Made by a program: the position numbers and the translations under genes
The notes under the pieces: model-generated
What the model was told of the DNA's origin: nothing
What the model saw: the letters and a program-made list of their open reading frames with translations, nothing else
Database searches by the model: none
Shown: piece by piece, positions 1 to 8,530 of the stretch
Position numbering within the stretch: the first letter of the stretch is position 1
How the letters are laid out: each line of letters begins with the position of its first letter
Assembly (NCBI GenBank): GCA_002438605.1
Contig: DJPR01000029.1
Coordinates: 1-25,352 of the forward strand
Source: Ruminococcus sp. UBA6407
Lineage (GTDB): Bacteria > Bacillota > Clostridia > Oscillospirales > Ruminococcaceae
Reading direction: 5' to 3'
DNA length: 25,352 nucleotides

Positions 1-23
1 GTGGGACAACGTCCCACAGAAAG
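1..23 (+). repeat. Three-hairpin repeat, right-hand end (cut by window edge)
   Basis: The window opens inside a copy of the interspersed repeat described at 11261-11337. Visible is hairpin C, GTGGGACAACGTCCCAC (1-17), followed by AGAAAG, which is identical to 511-533. It lies just past the 3' end of the VOC gene, so that gene has a repeat copy on each side. Confidence 0.75.
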
Positions 24-29
24 CATTTT

Positions 30-431
30 TTACCTTTCAAAAGGCTTATTAAAAGAACCGATTTCTATAAGATTTCCCTCAGGGTCAGAAATATAACAGG
101 TTCTTTGTCCCCATGGCTCTGTTGTAGGCTCTAATACAGATACTGCACCCTTGCTTACGGCTTTTTGGTACTCTTGATCCACTTCATCAAATGTATCGAC
201 ATACATAGCTATTTCAAAATGACCGTTCAGACCTTTTAAATATTCATATTTTCTGCTTGTCATTTTTTCAAAGTCTTTTCGTCCATAGAGCAAAAATAAA
301 GTACCGTCTTTTATCAGATATACATTATCGGTATCTTCGTTTTCTTTTATTTCAAAACCCAATACGTCACGATAAAAACGAATCATAGCTGACATATCGT
401 TTACAAATAATCCAAATCCGTCTAATTTCAT
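30..431 (-). CDS. VOC (glyoxalase/bleomycin-resistance fold) family protein
   Basis: A 133-residue protein with the two-module VOC fold: a first half with FYRDVLGFEI (residues 19-28) and a second half ending in the family hallmark DPEGNLIEIGSF (116-127). VOC proteins are metal-dependent isomerases, lyases or dioxygenases, or metal-free binding proteins. E123 is at the usual C-terminal metal-ligand place and H71/E73 are candidate partners, but the usual N-terminal His is not seen (the strand reads LDGFGLFV), so the metal site may be altered or absent. The substrate cannot be told from sequence. The ATG at 431 follows a GGAGA ribosome binding site 5-6 bases upstream. It is separated from proS by about 190 bases of inverted repeat and has repeats on both sides, so it looks like an accessory gene beside the conserved origin cluster. 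Confidence 0.8.
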   Translation of the reverse strand: MKLDGFGLFVNDMSAMIRFYRDVLGFEIKENEDTDNVYLIKDGTLFLLYGRKDFEKMTSRKYEYLKGLNGHFEIAMYVDTFDEVDQEYQKAVSKGAVSVLEPTTEPWGQRTCYISDPEGNLIEIGSFNKPFER

Positions 432-450
432 TTTTTCTCCTTAAATAAAA

Positions 451-533
451 GGGATTCCAAAGGGTTGATAACCCTTTGGTCAGGTCAAGGGCTGAAAGCC
501 CTTGCAGGGTGTGGGACAACGTCCCACAGAAAG
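451..533 (+). repeat. Three-hairpin repeat, left copy of inverted pair
   Basis: A full copy with three hairpins in order: A, CCAAAGGGT/ACCCTTTGG (457-479); B, CAAGGGCTGAAAGCCCTTG (486-504); C, GTGGGACAACGTCCCAC (511-527). It begins GGGATTCC and ends CAGAAAG, the same end as the copy at 1-23. No U-run follows any stem, so it is not a standard terminator. Confidence 0.85.
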
Positions 534-614
534 ACGCAGGACGTTGCCCTACACCCCACCAAAGGCTCTGCCTTTGGGGACTCTGCCAAAGGGATATTAT
601 CCCTTTGGAAACCC
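534..614 (-). repeat. Three-hairpin repeat, right copy of inverted pair
   Basis: A second full copy on the opposite strand, abutting the left copy end to end at their C-hairpin ends. Reading the minus strand from 614: GGGTTTCC, hairpin A CCAAAGGGAT/ATCCCTTTGG (586-608), hairpin B CCAAAGGCAGAGCCTTTGG (559-577) and hairpin C GTAGGGCAACGTCCTGC (536-552). The stems differ from the left copy at paired positions. Confidence 0.8.
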
Positions 615-625
615 GACTTTTTATA

Positions 626-2068
626 TTAATATGCTTTGCCCCAGTATACCATTGCTTTTGCAGGCTTTCCACAGCATACACATACATCTGAAATATTCTC
701 CTGCTCAAACGGAATGCATCTTGAACCAACACCCGTCTTTTCCTTTACAATATCCTCACAGGCTTCATCTCCGCACCACATAGCCTTGACAAATCCGTCT
801 CCCTTTTCCTCAAGAACTGAAATAATCTCGTCCATAGTCTTGCAGGCATAAGTTCTTCTCTCACGATTTTCAAGTGCCTTTTTGTAAAGACCGTCACGAA
901 CCTCATTAAGCTTCTTAGCCACAGTTTCCTCCAGCTCATCAAGAGAAATAATGGTTTTTTCGCCGTTGTGACGTGTTGCAATTACACACTGACCTGCCTC
1001 AATATCCTTAGGACCTATCTCAACTCTTACAGGTACGCCCTTCATTTCATATTCAGCAAACTTCCAGCCCGGAGAATTATCGCTGTCATCAAGCTTAACT
1101 CTGACATTGTATTTTGCAAGACGCTCTTTAAGCTCATTTGCCTTGTCAAGTACTCCCTCTTTATGCTGTGCAATCGGGATAATTACAACCTGAACAGGTG
1201 CAACAGCAGGCGGAAGAACGAGTCCGTTATCGTCACCATGAGTCATGATAATTGCACCGATAAGACGTGTTGTAACGCCCCAGCTTGTCTGATGCGGATT
1301 AACTCTCTTATTTTCCTTGTCAGTATATTCAATTCCGAATGCCTTTGCAAATCCGTCACCGAAATAATGTGAAGTACCTGCCTGCAAAGCCTTGCCGTCA
1401 TGCATAAGAGCCTCAATAGCGTATGTAGAAACTGCACCTGCAAACTTGTCGCTTTCAGTTTTCTTTCCCTTTACAACAGGCATAGCAAGAGCATTTTCGC
1501 AGAACTCCGCATATACATTGAGCATACGCTCTGTTTCCTCGACAGCCTCCTCAGCAGTTGCGTGGATTGTATGTCCCTCCTGCCACAAGAACTCTCTTGA
1601 ACGAAGGAAAGGACGTGTAGTTTTCTCCCAGCGTACAACGCTTACCCATTGATTATAAAGCTTTGGAAGGTCACGATATGAGTGAACAATATTTGCATAA
1701 TGCTCACAGAAAAGAGTTTCAGATGTCGGACGAACGCAAAGACGTTCTTCAAGCTTTTCATTTCCGCCATGAGTTACCCATGCAACCTCAGGTGCAAAGC
1801 CTTCAACGTGGTCTTTTTCCTTTTGGAGCAGACTTTCAGGGATAAACATAGGCATGCATACATTTTCATGACCTGTATCCTTAAACATAGCGTCAAGAAT
1901 ACGCTGCATATTCTCCCAGATAGCGTAACCGTAAGGACGTATTACCATGCAGCCCTTAACACTTGTATATTCAACCAATTCAGCCTTTTTGCAAATATCG
2001 GTATACCATTTGGCAAAATCCTCGTCCATAGAGGTAATTGCCTCAACCTTTTTCTTTTCCTTAGCCAT
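626..2068 (-). CDS. proS: Prolyl-tRNA synthetase, eukaryote/archaeal-like short form
   Basis: Charges tRNA-Pro with proline using ATP in the cytoplasm. The 480-residue length and architecture are those of the short ProRS type without an inserted editing domain: class II catalytic core with the RPTSE proline-binding loop (113-117), motif 2 [15 protein letters not shown] (146-160) and motif 3 near [16 protein letters not shown], then an anticodon-binding domain and a C-terminal zinc-type domain with Cys432, Cys437, Cys463, Cys465 and Cys466. The chain ends in Tyr480, a feature of this subtype whose terminal carboxylate reaches the active site. The ATG at 2068 directly abuts the TAA of the upstream membrane-protein gene with GAGG as ribosome site, so translation is probably coupled. 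No T-box leader is visible; the gene appears to be the tail of the gyrA transcript. Confidence 0.97.
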   Translation of the reverse strand: MAKEKKKVEAITSMDEDFAKWYTDICKKAELVEYTSVKGCMVIRPYGYAIWENMQRILDAMFKDTGHENVCMPMFIPESLLQKEKDHVEGFAPEVAWVTHGGNEKLEERLCVRPTSETLFCEHYANIVHSYRDLPKLYNQWVSVVRWEKTTRPFLRSREFLWQEGHTIHATAEEAVEETERMLNVYAEFCENALAMPVVKGKKTESDKFAGAVSTYAIEALMHDGKALQAGTSHYFGDGFAKAFGIEYTDKENKRVNPHQTSWGVTTRLIGAIIMTHGDDNGLVLPPAVAPVQVVIIPIAQHKEGVLDKANELKERLAKYNVRVKLDDSDNSPGWKFAEYEMKGVPVRVEIGPKDIEAGQCVIATRHNGEKTIISLDELEETVAKKLNEVRDGLYKKALENRERRTYACKTMDEIISVLEEKGDGFVKAMWCGDEACEDIVKEKTGVGSRCIPFEQENISDVCVCCGKPAKAMVYWGKAY

Positions 2069-2353
2069 TTATTTAACCTCATCTTCCTTGTTATTTTCGT
2101 TATTTTCCTTTTTTGGAGGCATATCGTAAATTCCACGAACCTCATCTGTTCTGTCGTTCACCCTTTCGGGCTTATGCTTCTCCATAAATTTATCAAGCCT
2201 TGCAGCAATTTTAGGAGTCAGAACGGCAAGCAGATAAATTACAGCCATAACTGCTATGCAAAATCCGCCGAATTTCAATATGGTAGAAATCATAATCGTT
2301 GTACCCGCTTTTTCGGCAGCCTCAGTAACAGTCTGAATAACCGTTGTTTCCAC
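2069..2353 (-). CDS. Small single-pass membrane protein, unknown function
   Basis: I do not recognise this 94-residue protein. The start chosen is GTG at 2353, because AAGGAGG lies six bases upstream; the in-frame ATG at 2389 would place that ribosome site inside the coding region and has none of its own. Visible are a short soluble N-terminus, one hydrophobic segment at about residues 26-48 (ending IYLLAVLTP), an amphipathic basic stretch (KIAARLDKFMEKHKPER) and a charged Lys/Glu/Asn tail. The layout recalls OadG-like or accessory anchor subunits, but I see no decisive motif. It sits between gyrA and proS and its stop codon touches the proS start, so it is co-transcribed with housekeeping genes. 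Confidence 0.7.
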   Translation of the reverse strand: METTVIQTVTEAAEKAGTTIMISTILKFGGFCIAVMAVIYLLAVLTPKIAARLDKFMEKHKPERVNDRTDEVRGIYDMPPKKENNENNKEDEVK

Positions 2354-2416
2354 AACACTCCTCCTTAGAAACTCATTTTCAATAACCATGCCAAAGAATC
2401 ATGAATCTTTGGATTC

Positions 2417-5041
2417 TTATTCTTCCTCATCATCAGGCTCATCATTTTCAATGATAACCTCGTTTTTTTCTTCAAGTGCAGCTTCTTCCTCAGCAGCCTT
2501 GACCTCAGCCTCACTAAGCTGTTCAACCTCGTTGACCTCGGCGGAATCATCATGCTCAGCTCTTGTAAATGCAACGACCTTTACATCATCACGCACACGC
2601 ATTACTCTTACACCCTTTGCAATACGTCCCATAATACGAATATCACTCGTTCTTATTCTGATAATGATGCCGTCGCTTGAAATCATGATAATATCATCGT
2701 CCTCGTCAACGACCTTAATTCCGCAAACATGACCTCTTTCTTCATCGACCTTGTAGTTTTTAAGTCCGAAGCCGCCCCTTCTCTGAAGCTTGTAAGCGTC
2801 CAGACTGCATCTTTTGCCGAATCCGTTTTCAGTTATTGTAACGAGCGTAGCACCCTCACGAACTCTTGCCATTGAAACAACATAGTCACCCTCACGCAGC
2901 TTTATTGCCTTAACACCATGAGCTGAACGTGACATAGGACGTACATTATTTTCATCAATACGAATAGCCATTCCGTTATGTGTAGCAACGAAAAGCTGTG
3001 CATTTCCGTCAGTCATGCGAACGCCTGCAATCTCGTCACCTTCGTCAAGACCGATAGCAATAAGACCATTTTTACGGACATTCTTATACATTGAAAGCTC
3101 TGTACGCTTAATTTTGCCAAACTTAGTAACCATGATGACATAATTGCCGCTGTCGAAATTAACAGCTTTAAGCATAGCGGCAATCTTTTCACCCTCTGTA
3201 AGCGGCAGCAGATTTATAAGATTGATACCTCGTGACGCCTTAGAACCGTCAGGTATCTCGTAGCATTTCAGCTTATACATGATACCCTTGTTTGAGATAA
3301 ACAGGATATTATCGTGAGTTCCGCAGATGAACATTTCCTCAACATAGTCGTCCTCACGCTGTTTCATGCCAGTAACGCCGCGTCCGCCACGTCTCTGAGC
3401 CTTGTATGAATCAACGGAAACACGCTTGATATAGCCGTTATTTGTGAGTGTAACAACGCAGTCCTCCTCAGGAATAAGGTCCTCAATGTCAACCTCTCCG
3501 CTTACGGACTCAATCTGTGTTCTTCTCTTATCACTGAACTTGCGGCGGATTTCCGACAAGTCCTTTGTAATTATATCATAAACAAGCTTTACATCAGCAA
3601 GAATAGCGTCCAATTCAGTAATTTTCTTCAGGAAACCGTAAAGCTCATCTGTAACCTTCTGACGCTCCAGACCTGCAAGCTGTCCGAGCTTCATCTGAAC
3701 GATAGCCTCAGCCTGTTCATCTGAAAGACCTATTCTTCCCTCAAGCTCAAGACCTGTCATATCATACTGTGCTCTGTCGAGGAGTGCGGACATATCAGTA
3801 TCCTTGAAACGCTCCTTTAAAGCAGTTTTAGCCTCGGCAACAGTCTTGCTTGCACGAATAATTGAAATAACCTCGTCAATATAGTCAGCGGCAAGAACAA
3901 GACCTTGCAGAATATGAGCTCTTTCAAGAGCCTTTTTAAGCTCGAAACGTGTTCTTCTGCGGATAACCTCAACCTGAAAATCGAGGTAGTGAGAAAGCAT
4001 TTGTTTAAGAGTCAGAACCTTTGGCTCACCATTTACCAAGGCAAGCATAATAATTCCGACAGTATCCTGCAATTTTGTGTATGTAAACAGCTTATTCAGG
4101 ATAATCTGCGGATTAGCGTCCTTTTTAAGCTCTATAACAATTCTCAGACCTTCTCTGTCAGACTCGTCACGCAGGTCATAAATACCCTCGACACGCTTAT
4201 CTTTTACAAGCTGATTTATGCTTGCAATAAGCTTTGTTTTTCTAATCATATAAGGGATTTCGTCAATAATAATGCAGTTGCGTCCCTTTATCTCCTCAAA
4301 ATGAGTTTTTGAACGGAGAATTATTTTTCCTCTGCCCGTACCGTAAGCCGCACGAATACCTGCTTTTCCCATGACGATACCGCCTGTCGGAAAATCAGGC
4401 CCCTGAATAAAGTCCATAAGCTCCTCAAGGGTAGCGTCAGGATTTTCAATAAGAAGATTAAGTGCGTCAATGACCTCGGCAAGATTGTGCGGAGGGATAT
4501 TTGTCGCCATACCAACGGCAATTCCGACAGAACCGTTTACAAGAAGATTAGGAAAACGTGACGGAAGAACAGCCGGTTCTTTCAGACGGTCATCATAGTT
4601 TGAAACAAAGTCAACGGTATCCTTGTTGATGTCGGTAAGCATATCAAGAGAAAGCTTAGCCATTTTCGCTTCGGTGTAACGGTAAGCGGCAGCACCGTCG
4701 CCGTCAATTGAGCCGAAGTTTCCATGACCGTCAACAAGCGGATAACGCATTGAGAAATCCTGTGCAAGACGCACAAGAGCGTCATAAACGGAGGCATCAC
4801 CATGCGGATGATAACGTCCGAGAACCGCACCGACAGTATCGGCACACTTTCTGTATGCCTTGTCAGGAGTAAGTCCGTTCTCATGCAGGGTATACAATAT
4901 TCTTCTGTGAACAGGCTTCAAACCGTCACGAACGTCAGGCAGTGCTCTTGATACAATTACGGACATTGCATATTGCAGCGAGGCATTTTCCATTTCGTTC
5001 ACGATGTCGACATGAAGCACCTTTGAATTATCGTTATACAA
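2417..5041 (-). CDS. gyrA: DNA gyrase subunit A
   Basis: The cutting-and-rejoining subunit of DNA gyrase, which introduces negative supercoils as an A2B2 complex with GyrB. The 874-residue protein has the catalytic Arg-Tyr pair R121-Y122 (context AAAYRYTEAK) and the breakage-rejoining core. Its C-terminal beta-pinwheel carries the canonical GyrA box QRRGGRG (near residue 547) and a second QRRGGFG (near 752), then an acidic tail. Numbering matches E. coli: the quinolone-resistance region reads GDASVYD (81-87), so position 83 is Ala, 84 is Ser and Asp87 is kept. The start is TTG at 5041, seven bases after GGAGG; an ATG at 5046 lies closer to that site but is out of frame. A YcxB-like gene separates it from gyrB. 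Confidence 0.98.
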   Translation of the reverse strand: MYNDNSKVLHVDIVNEMENASLQYAMSVIVSRALPDVRDGLKPVHRRILYTLHENGLTPDKAYRKCADTVGAVLGRYHPHGDASVYDALVRLAQDFSMRYPLVDGHGNFGSIDGDGAAAYRYTEAKMAKLSLDMLTDINKDTVDFVSNYDDRLKEPAVLPSRFPNLLVNGSVGIAVGMATNIPPHNLAEVIDALNLLIENPDATLEELMDFIQGPDFPTGGIVMGKAGIRAAYGTGRGKIILRSKTHFEEIKGRNCIIIDEIPYMIRKTKLIASINQLVKDKRVEGIYDLRDESDREGLRIVIELKKDANPQIILNKLFTYTKLQDTVGIIMLALVNGEPKVLTLKQMLSHYLDFQVEVIRRRTRFELKKALERAHILQGLVLAADYIDEVISIIRASKTVAEAKTALKERFKDTDMSALLDRAQYDMTGLELEGRIGLSDEQAEAIVQMKLGQLAGLERQKVTDELYGFLKKITELDAILADVKLVYDIITKDLSEIRRKFSDKRRTQIESVSGEVDIEDLIPEEDCVVTLTNNGYIKRVSVDSYKAQRRGGRGVTGMKQREDDYVEEMFICGTHDNILFISNKGIMYKLKCYEIPDGSKASRGINLINLLPLTEGEKIAAMLKAVNFDSGNYVIMVTKFGKIKRTELSMYKNVRKNGLIAIGLDEGDEIAGVRMTDGNAQLFVATHNGMAIRIDENNVRPMSRSAHGVKAIKLREGDYVVSMARVREGATLVTITENGFGKRCSLDAYKLQRRGGFGLKNYKVDEERGHVCGIKVVDEDDDIIMISSDGIIIRIRTSDIRIMGRIAKGVRVMRVRDDVKVVAFTRAEHDDSAEVNEVEQLSEAEVKAAEEEAALEEKNEVIIENDEPDDEEE

Positions 5042-5077
5042 GTCATTACCTCCAATTTATCATTTCAACGCAGATAT

Positions 5078-5647
5078 TTATTCAGCACAAACTTTGTTTC
5101 TGAAAATATCCGTTTCTTCCTGAGTAAAATTCTTTTTCGGGATAACATAAAACATTTCTTTCATCTGATAAGCCATGAAAAAGTCCTCTTTTTCGATAAC
5201 CCTCAGACCGTTGTTAAAATAGAGCTTGGAACTTTCAATAATCTCCTCTGGCTCATCACCGAAAAGCTCCTTTTCTTCATCATTTTCAGCTGTTTCCGAG
5301 TCCTGCGGAACTGAAACTGTGGCAATTTCAAAGTAGGTATCGTAAAGTGAAAGCTTATACCGTTCATTTTCAATACCTCGTATCCCCTCCATAAGACTTC
5401 GCCTTATACGGCGTGGATTATACCAGTTTATACCTGCCATGCAAAAACAAGCAACAACAAGGATATAAGCAAGAGTATTATCGGGGTCTTTAACTGCCGA
5501 ATAAATATAACAAACGCCTATCAGCAGGAATATTCCCATTAAAATATAGCTTCTCGGAAGGACATATTTTTTCTGAAACTCTTTATATGCCTCGCCAAAG
5601 ATTTCATATGGAATATCATATTCCTTTTCAAGCAATTTTTCTTCCAT
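5078..5647 (-). CDS. YcxB-like two-pass membrane protein
   Basis: A 189-residue membrane protein of unknown function. After a soluble N-terminal part it has two hydrophobic segments (SYILMGIFLLIGVCYIYSAV and LAYILVVACFCMAGI) and then a cytoplasmic domain. The ending FFMAYQMKEMFYVIPKKNFT matches the YcxB-like pattern (a short beta strand followed by Y-V-I-P-K and an E-rich helix). An acidic loop (SETAENDEEKELFGDEPEE) interrupts the C-terminal domain. The start is ATG 5647, six bases after AAGGAG; an in-frame TTG at 5662 would put that site inside the gene. It lies between gyrB and gyrA, an uncommon insertion into that pair. No role in supercoiling is implied by its sequence. Confidence 0.72.
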   Translation of the reverse strand: MEEKLLEKEYDIPYEIFGEAYKEFQKKYVLPRSYILMGIFLLIGVCYIYSAVKDPDNTLAYILVVACFCMAGINWYNPRRIRRSLMEGIRGIENERYKLSLYDTYFEIATVSVPQDSETAENDEEKELFGDEPEEIIESSKLYFNNGLRVIEKEDFFMAYQMKEMFYVIPKKNFTQEETDIFRNKVCAE

Positions 5648-5693
5648 TTTCACTCCTTGCAAAGATTTACTATTATTGTGGTATATAAAATAA

Positions 5694-7625
5694 TCAAACG
5701 TCCAGATTTTTTACAAATTTAGCGTTTTTCTCAATAAATTCACGTCTTGGCTCAACCTTGTCACCCATAAGAATGGTAAACACTTCGTCTGCACGCATAG
5801 CGTCCTCCATTTCGACCTTGATAATGGTACGTCTTTCGGGGTCCATGGTAGTTTCCCAAAGCTGTTCGGGGTCCATTTCACCAAGACCTTTATAACGCTG
5901 AACCTCGACCTTTGAGGAATTTCCGTCCTCATCGGCAAGCTCTGCAATATACTTATCCCTTTCCTCGTCCGAGAAAGCGTAATAGAGCTTTTTGCCCCTG
6001 CTGACTCTGAAAAGCGGCGGCTGAGCTATATAAACATTTCCGTTTGAGATAAGCGGACGCATAAATCTGAAGAAAAACGTCAGCAGAAGTGTTCTGATAT
6101 GAGCACCGTCAACATCGGCATCTGCCATAATAATAATTTTGCCGTAGCGAAGCTTTGTAATATCAAAATCCTCGCCGATACTTGTACCGAGAGCTGTTAC
6201 AACAGGAGAAAGCTTGTCATTGCCGTAAATACGGTCAATTCTTGCCTTTTCAACGTTAAGCATCTTGCCCCAGAGGGATAAAATTGCCTGATAGCGTCTG
6301 TCACGTCCCTGCTTTGCAGAACCGCCCGCAGAATCTCCCTCTACGATATAAATTTCAGTGTAGCGGTTGTCACGTTCTGAACAGTCCGCAAGCTTTTCGG
6401 GAAGCGGAGATTTGCCGAAAACCGCTTTATTACGTTCATTTTCTCTTGCCTTTTTAGCCGCCTCTCTTGCCCTGAGTGCGGCCATGCTCTTTTCAAATAT
6501 AAGCTTTGCAACATCAGGATTTTCCTCCAGATAGTTCATAAGCTTTTCAGTAACAAGTTTTTCTATAAAAGGCTTTACTTCTGGATTTCCAAGACGTCCC
6601 TTAGTCTGTCCCTCAAACTCACACTCGGTAAGCTTAACTGAAATTATAGCGGTAAGTCCCTCACGAACGTCATCACCTGCCAGCTTTTCGCCGTCTTTCA
6701 GGAGTCCGAATTTCTTGCCATATTCATTGATAACCTTAGTCAGAGCAGTTTTAAAGCCTGCCTCATGCGAACCGCCGTCAATTGTATGAATATTATTTGC
6801 AAATGAAAGTATTACTTCATTATAGCTGTCATTATACTGCATAGCAATTTCAGCAAATGAGTCACCCTGCATACCCGAAACGTAAATTACCTTGTCGGTC
6901 ATGCTTTCAAGACCTCTTGTAGCGTGGATATGCTCTACAAACTGACGGATACCGCCCTCATAATGAAGAACCTCCGACCTTACATTTTCGGGGTCACGCA
7001 AATCTGAAAAGACGATTTTTATTCCTGCATTCAGGAAAGCCTGTTCACGCAGACGCTTCAAAAGGACTTCATAATCATATACGGTATCCTCGAAAATCTC
7101 GCCGTCCGCCTTAAACTTAACGGAAGTACCTGTTTCGGTTGTATCGCCTATTATTTTAAGCTGTTCGGAATAATTGCCTCGCTCAAAACGCTGGAAGTGA
7201 ATATGCTTGCCGTCCTTGACAGTAAGCTCCAGCCACTCTGAAAGAGCGTTTACAACAGACGCACCAACACCATGAAGTCCGCCTGAAACCTTATATCCGC
7301 CGCCGCCGAACTTACCGCCTGCATGGAGAATGGTATAAACAACAGTTGCCGCAGAAATTTTTTCTTTCGGGTGGATTCCGACAGGTATACCACGTCCGTT
7401 ATCCGAAACCTCAATAATATCGCCCTCAAGGATATTTACGGTAATTTCCGTACAATAGCCTGCAAGAGCCTCGTCGATGGAATTGTCAACAATCTCATAC
7501 ACAAGGTGGTGCAGCCCTCGTGGACCTGTTGAGCCGATATACATACCCGGTCTTTTTCGGACAGCTTCAAGTCCCTCCAAGACCTGTATATCATTTTCAT
7601 CATAATTATTATTTTGCTGACTCAT
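5694..7625 (-). CDS. gyrB: DNA gyrase subunit B
   Basis: The ATPase subunit of gyrase. The 643-residue length is normal for Gram-positive GyrB. Visible are the GHKL ATPase motifs ([10 protein letters not shown], residues 44-53; DNGRGIP, 75-81; [13 protein letters not shown], 116-128), the TOPRIM metal site EGDSAGGSA (429-437) and DADVDGAH (502-509), and the C-terminal GyrA-contact region with YKGLGEM. The region after TOPRIM reads [15 protein letters not shown], with a Trp where many GyrB proteins have Lys or Arg. The ATG at 7625 has a strong AGGAGGT site. A small perfect hairpin (7643-7659) lies just upstream. The gene is in the minus-strand array with remB and recF; YcxB-like and gyrA genes follow. 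Confidence 0.98.
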   Translation of the reverse strand: MSQQNNNYDENDIQVLEGLEAVRKRPGMYIGSTGPRGLHHLVYEIVDNSIDEALAGYCTEITVNILEGDIIEVSDNGRGIPVGIHPKEKISAATVVYTILHAGGKFGGGGYKVSGGLHGVGASVVNALSEWLELTVKDGKHIHFQRFERGNYSEQLKIIGDTTETGTSVKFKADGEIFEDTVYDYEVLLKRLREQAFLNAGIKIVFSDLRDPENVRSEVLHYEGGIRQFVEHIHATRGLESMTDKVIYVSGMQGDSFAEIAMQYNDSYNEVILSFANNIHTIDGGSHEAGFKTALTKVINEYGKKFGLLKDGEKLAGDDVREGLTAIISVKLTECEFEGQTKGRLGNPEVKPFIEKLVTEKLMNYLEENPDVAKLIFEKSMAALRAREAAKKARENERNKAVFGKSPLPEKLADCSERDNRYTEIYIVEGDSAGGSAKQGRDRRYQAILSLWGKMLNVEKARIDRIYGNDKLSPVVTALGTSIGEDFDITKLRYGKIIIMADADVDGAHIRTLLLTFFFRFMRPLISNGNVYIAQPPLFRVSRGKKLYYAFSDEERDKYIAELADEDGNSSKVEVQRYKGLGEMDPEQLWETTMDPERRTIIKVEMEDAMRADEVFTILMGDKVEPRREFIEKNAKFVKNLDV

Positions 7626-7642
7626 TCACTTACCTCCTATTT

Positions 7643-7659
7643 TAAGGGACAGTCCCTTA
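7643..7659 (-). repeat. Short hairpin upstream of gyrB resembling repeat hairpin B
   Basis: TAAGGGAC-A-GTCCCTTA is a perfect 17-base inverted repeat, close in sequence to hairpin B of the interspersed repeat at 10056-10074 (AAGGGGACAGAGTCCCCTT). It stands alone, about 7 bases upstream of the gyrB ribosome site, with no U-run. It may be a reduced repeat copy or an mRNA 5' structure. Confidence 0.5.
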
Positions 7660-7686
7660 TAGCCTCAATCCGTAATATATTGAAAT

Positions 7687-8259
7687 TTATTTATATACAT
7701 TACCTGTAATTCTGACGGAATATCCGCCGTCCTTTTGCTTATAGAAATATACGCCGAAGCTTTCATTCGTTGTATTTGAAGGGCTTGTGTAAACATGATA
7801 ATATGCCTCGCACCTTCTCGGCTTGTATTTTTCTTTGGTATGTGTTTTTTCTCTGTAATCATTATCAGTGAAATTTTCCTTGATAAGCGCATATTCGCCC
7901 TTAAAATTATTTTCTGTAAAATACTCAATGCTTTTTACATCTTCAATCCAGATAAAGAAAGTATCTCCGCTTTCATTGTCGGTTTTGACCGAAACATTTT
8001 TAAGCTTATATTCATCAAGCTTTATAACTGTTATTTTATCATAAGCCTTGTCACCCATAAATTCATATACATTATCAAGTGTTTTGTTGCTGAAAATATA
8101 GGAAGGTATAAATGATGCCAGACCCATTAAAACAAACAGAACTGAACCTATGACTATAAATAAAATTACAGTCTTTTTCTTTGCTTTTTCAGGATTTTTT
8201 TCTCTTTTTTCTTTTTTCAAATCGTCATAAATTTCATCAGTTTCACTTTTTAAGCTCAT
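7687..8259 (-). CDS. Unknown single-pass membrane protein
   Basis: I do not recognise this 190-residue protein. It begins with a highly charged Lys/Glu cytoplasmic stretch (about residues 1-29), has one strong membrane span (about 30-55, TVILFIVIGSVLFVLMGLAS) and ends in an extracytoplasmic domain of about 135 residues rich in Tyr, Asn and Lys, without cysteine pairs or a catalytic motif that I can see. The ATG at 8259 is preceded by GAGG, which overlaps the end of remB ten bases away, so it is co-transcribed with remB. A type II membrane orientation is inferred from the positive charges before the span. It is a non-standard insertion between remB and gyrB. Confidence 0.75.
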   Translation of the reverse strand: MSLKSETDEIYDDLKKEKREKNPEKAKKKTVILFIVIGSVLFVLMGLASFIPSYIFSNKTLDNVYEFMGDKAYDKITVIKLDEYKLKNVSVKTDNESGDTFFIWIEDVKSIEYFTENNFKGEYALIKENFTDNDYREKTHTKEKYKPRRCEAYYHVYTSPSNTTNESFGVYFYKQKDGGYSVRITGNVYK

Positions 8260-8269
8260 AATTTATCCT

Positions 8270-8530
8270 CTATAATATTTTGTCGGTTTTCAGTCTTTTT
8301 CGGAGTGTGGACGCTGCAAGCTGGGATATATAAACTCTCTCAACTCCGTTTTTTACTGATATAATAAAGCTTTTGGGCATCTCCATTGTTGTATAAATGC
8401 ATTTTTTTTCCTTTTCAGCACGTTCAAGAAGTCCTTTTGTAGCCTTATCGACGGTAGTGTTTTCAATATCAAAAATTCCTACAATATCGCTTATTTTAAC
8501 GGAATATTCATTTCCCAGATGAAGATACAT
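8270..8530 (-). CDS. remB: RemA/RemB-family (DUF370) regulatory protein
   Basis: An 86-residue member of the DUF370 family. The start [21 protein letters not shown] is typical of RemB (YaaB) of Bacillus, encoded at the same place between recF and gyrB. RemA, the better-studied paralogue, forms rings that bind DNA and activate matrix and osmoprotection genes; the function of RemB is less clear. The ATG at 8530 has GGAGG six bases upstream. It overlaps the end of recF by 23 bases, so the two are translationally linked. The C-terminal part (VERVYISQLAASTLRKRL) is the conserved basic region. Confidence 0.88.
   Translation of the reverse strand: MYLHLGNEYSVKISDIVGIFDIENTTVDKATKGLLERAEKEKKCIYTTMEMPKSFIISVKNGVERVYISQLAASTLRKRLKTDKIL

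Noticed and set aside
451..614. CRISPR array
   Set aside because: The repeated units are hairpins within a two-copy inverted element, with no regular spacers and no cas genes in the window.
968..1372. 134-residue open frame on the plus strand inside proS
   Set aside because: Antisense shadow of a confidently identified gene; no domain or start signal.
1682..2368. 228-residue open frame on the plus strand
   Set aside because: Lies antisense to proS and the small membrane-protein gene, has no ribosome site, and has the Cys/Phe/His-rich composition of a shadow frame.
2391..2412. Inverted repeat CCAAAGA...TCTTTGG after gyrA as a terminator or repeat copy
   Set aside because: It has a central mismatch and no U-run, and it lacks the GGG stem and other hairpins of the repeat family; probably chance or a minor mRNA structure.
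3905..4312. 135-residue open frame antisense to gyrA
   Set aside because: Shadow frame in a conserved gyrA core; no start signal.
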